The notes beneath the pieces are model-generated. The model saw only the letters and a program-made list of their open reading frames with translations. It had not been told where the DNA came from and made no database searches. Of a stretch of DNA of 5,994 bases, positions 5,438 through 5,994 are shown piece after piece (the first letter of the stretch is position 1; the number at the start of each line of letters is the position of its first letter). The stretch covers positions 1-5,994 of the forward strand of contig JAEZWY010000025.1 of assembly GCA_023442905.1 (NCBI GenBank), read 5' to 3'. This stretch comes from Bacillota bacterium (GTDB taxonomy: Bacteria > Bacillota > Bacilli > Lactobacillales > Aerococcaceae). The translations under genes were made by a program, and so were the position numbers.

Positions 5438-5478
5438 AAAACCATTAAGGGATGAGTAATCAAACTTAATGGTTTTTT
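5438..5478 (+). terminator. terminator of map
   Basis: A perfect 12-bp stem (5438-5449 with 5465-5476; the arm reads AAAACCATTAAG) has a 15-base loop and ends in six Ts (5473-5478). It starts 11 bases after the map stop codon. The Ts form part of the stem, with matching As on the other side. Confidence 0.92.
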
Positions 5479-5531
5479 GCCATAAATAATTATTAAGATT
5501 GTTTAAATTGAAATGCAGTAAATTTTCATTG

Positions 5532-5540
5532 TGCTATAAT
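5532..5540 (+). promoter_or_regulatory. extended -10 promoter of the LCP-family gene
   Basis: TGC-TATAAT is a perfect -10 hexamer (5535-5540) with an extended TG. The nearest -35-like sequence, TTGAAA (5508-5513), is 21 bases away, too far for normal spacing, so the extended element probably carries recognition. The start near 5547 leaves a leader of about 94 bases with no coding sequence that I can see. Confidence 0.75.
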
Positions 5541-5624
5541 ATATGTTGGTATAGATTGCTTAAGTTTGCACAAGATGATTTAGCTTTTTTATTATATAAA
5601 GATCAGCAATTTTCCACAATAATT

Positions 5625-5635
5625 CTCCAGAGGAG
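5625..5635 (+). promoter_or_regulatory. ribosome binding site of the LCP-family gene within a small inverted repeat
   Basis: AGGAG at 5631-5635 is five bases before the ATG at 5641. CTCC at 5625-5628 is the exact complement of GGAG at 5632-5635 across a three-base AGA loop, so a small hairpin could hide the binding site. Confidence 0.45.
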
Positions 5636-5640
5636 CGCTT

Positions 5641-5994
5641 ATGACAAAGCAAGATAATCAAAAAAAACAAGGTCCTAGTCGCCGTGATAATAGAAAGAAT
5701 AAATCGTTCAATATAAACGCGTTATTGTCCTCAAAATGGTTACCTAAAGAAAAGAAGACCTATTGGATTCTGGGTGCTGCAGGATTAGTTGTGGTGGCTT
5801 GTGCGATTATGTTTAAGTTGTACGCTGATATTTCAGGATTTGGTTCTGATATCTATGAGGATGTGAACGCAGAACAACTTCGTGATGCTGATGCGCAATT
5901 AAAAAATGGCGAACCAATCACAATTTTATTAACTGGTATAGATAGTGGGGCACTCTACTATGAAGATGTTGTAGAGTCGCGTACGGATGTAATG
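5641..5994 (+). CDS. LytR-CpsA-Psr (LCP) family protein, 3' end outside the window
   Basis: The first 118 residues are visible and the frame is open to the window edge. There is a basic, polar cytoplasmic head (1-40, many K, R, Q and N), one membrane segment at about 41-60, and then an extracellular part. The stretch EPITILLTGIDSGA (91-104) and the following ESRTDVM (112-118) match the start of the LCP catalytic domain, where the usual form is NILLxGxDxR with a later RSDxM; the arginine and aspartate there bind the lipid pyrophosphate and metal. LCP enzymes join teichoic acids, capsule or other glycopolymers from undecaprenyl carriers to peptidoglycan outside the cell. Older annotations call them transcriptional attenuators, which is not their activity. 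The start is ATG with AGGAG five bases upstream. The polymer attached cannot be told, and the rest of the domain is not visible. Confidence 0.88.
   Translation, partial: MTKQDNQKKQGPSRRDNRKNKSFNINALLSSKWLPKEKKTYWILGAAGLVVVACAIMFKLYADISGFGSDIYEDVNAEQLRDADAQLKNGEPITILLTGIDSGALYYEDVVESRTDVM

Overview
The window looks like chromosomal DNA from a low-GC Gram-positive bacterium, most likely of the order Lactobacillales. The evidence is AT-rich sequence, strong AGGAGG-type ribosome binding sites, TTG and GTG starts, a tRNA gene that does not encode CCA, a PepS-type M29 aminopeptidase, and an LCP-family (LytR-CpsA-Psr) cell-wall protein. I cannot fix the genus. Aerococcaceae or Carnobacteriaceae relatives are a guess.

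Layout, left to right. (1) The 3' part of a tRNA-Arg(CCT) gene runs off the left edge. (2) About 50 bases later comes a plus-strand pair: a GtrB/CsbB-like membrane glycosyltransferase, then a GtrA-like four-helix membrane protein. This pair probably makes a lipid-linked sugar and moves it across the membrane for cell-surface decoration. (3) A long, near-perfect hairpin serves as a shared terminator between these genes and the converging minus-strand genes. (4) A minus-strand group follows in transcription order flavodoxin, PepS aminopeptidase, small membrane coiled-coil protein. The gaps are short (22 and 48 bases) and I see no terminator inside the group, so it is a likely operon. (5) Upstream on the same strand is a GntR/FadR-type regulator with its own terminator. 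The U-tract of that terminator runs straight into the flavodoxin promoter. (6) A 236-base divergent intergenic region separates the regulator from methionine aminopeptidase (map, plus strand). It carries a promoter for each side plus several palindromes and direct repeats. (7) map ends in a strong terminator. (8) The 5' part of an LCP-family gene, with an extended -10 promoter and a leader of about 95 bases, runs off the right edge.

The genes cover cell-surface glycosylation and polymer attachment (gtrB, gtrA, LCP), peptide turnover and N-terminal processing (pepS, map), electron transfer (flavodoxin) and regulation (GntR). I found no CRISPR array, insertion sequence, phage gene, toxin-antitoxin pair or clearly new defence or biosynthetic system. 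The points most worth checking are the overlap of the regulator terminator with the flavodoxin promoter, the inverted repeat in the flavodoxin leader, the unassigned coiled-coil membrane protein, the GntR effector domain that seems to lack the usual metal-binding histidines, and the tRNA-adjacent AT-rich glycosyltransferase pair.
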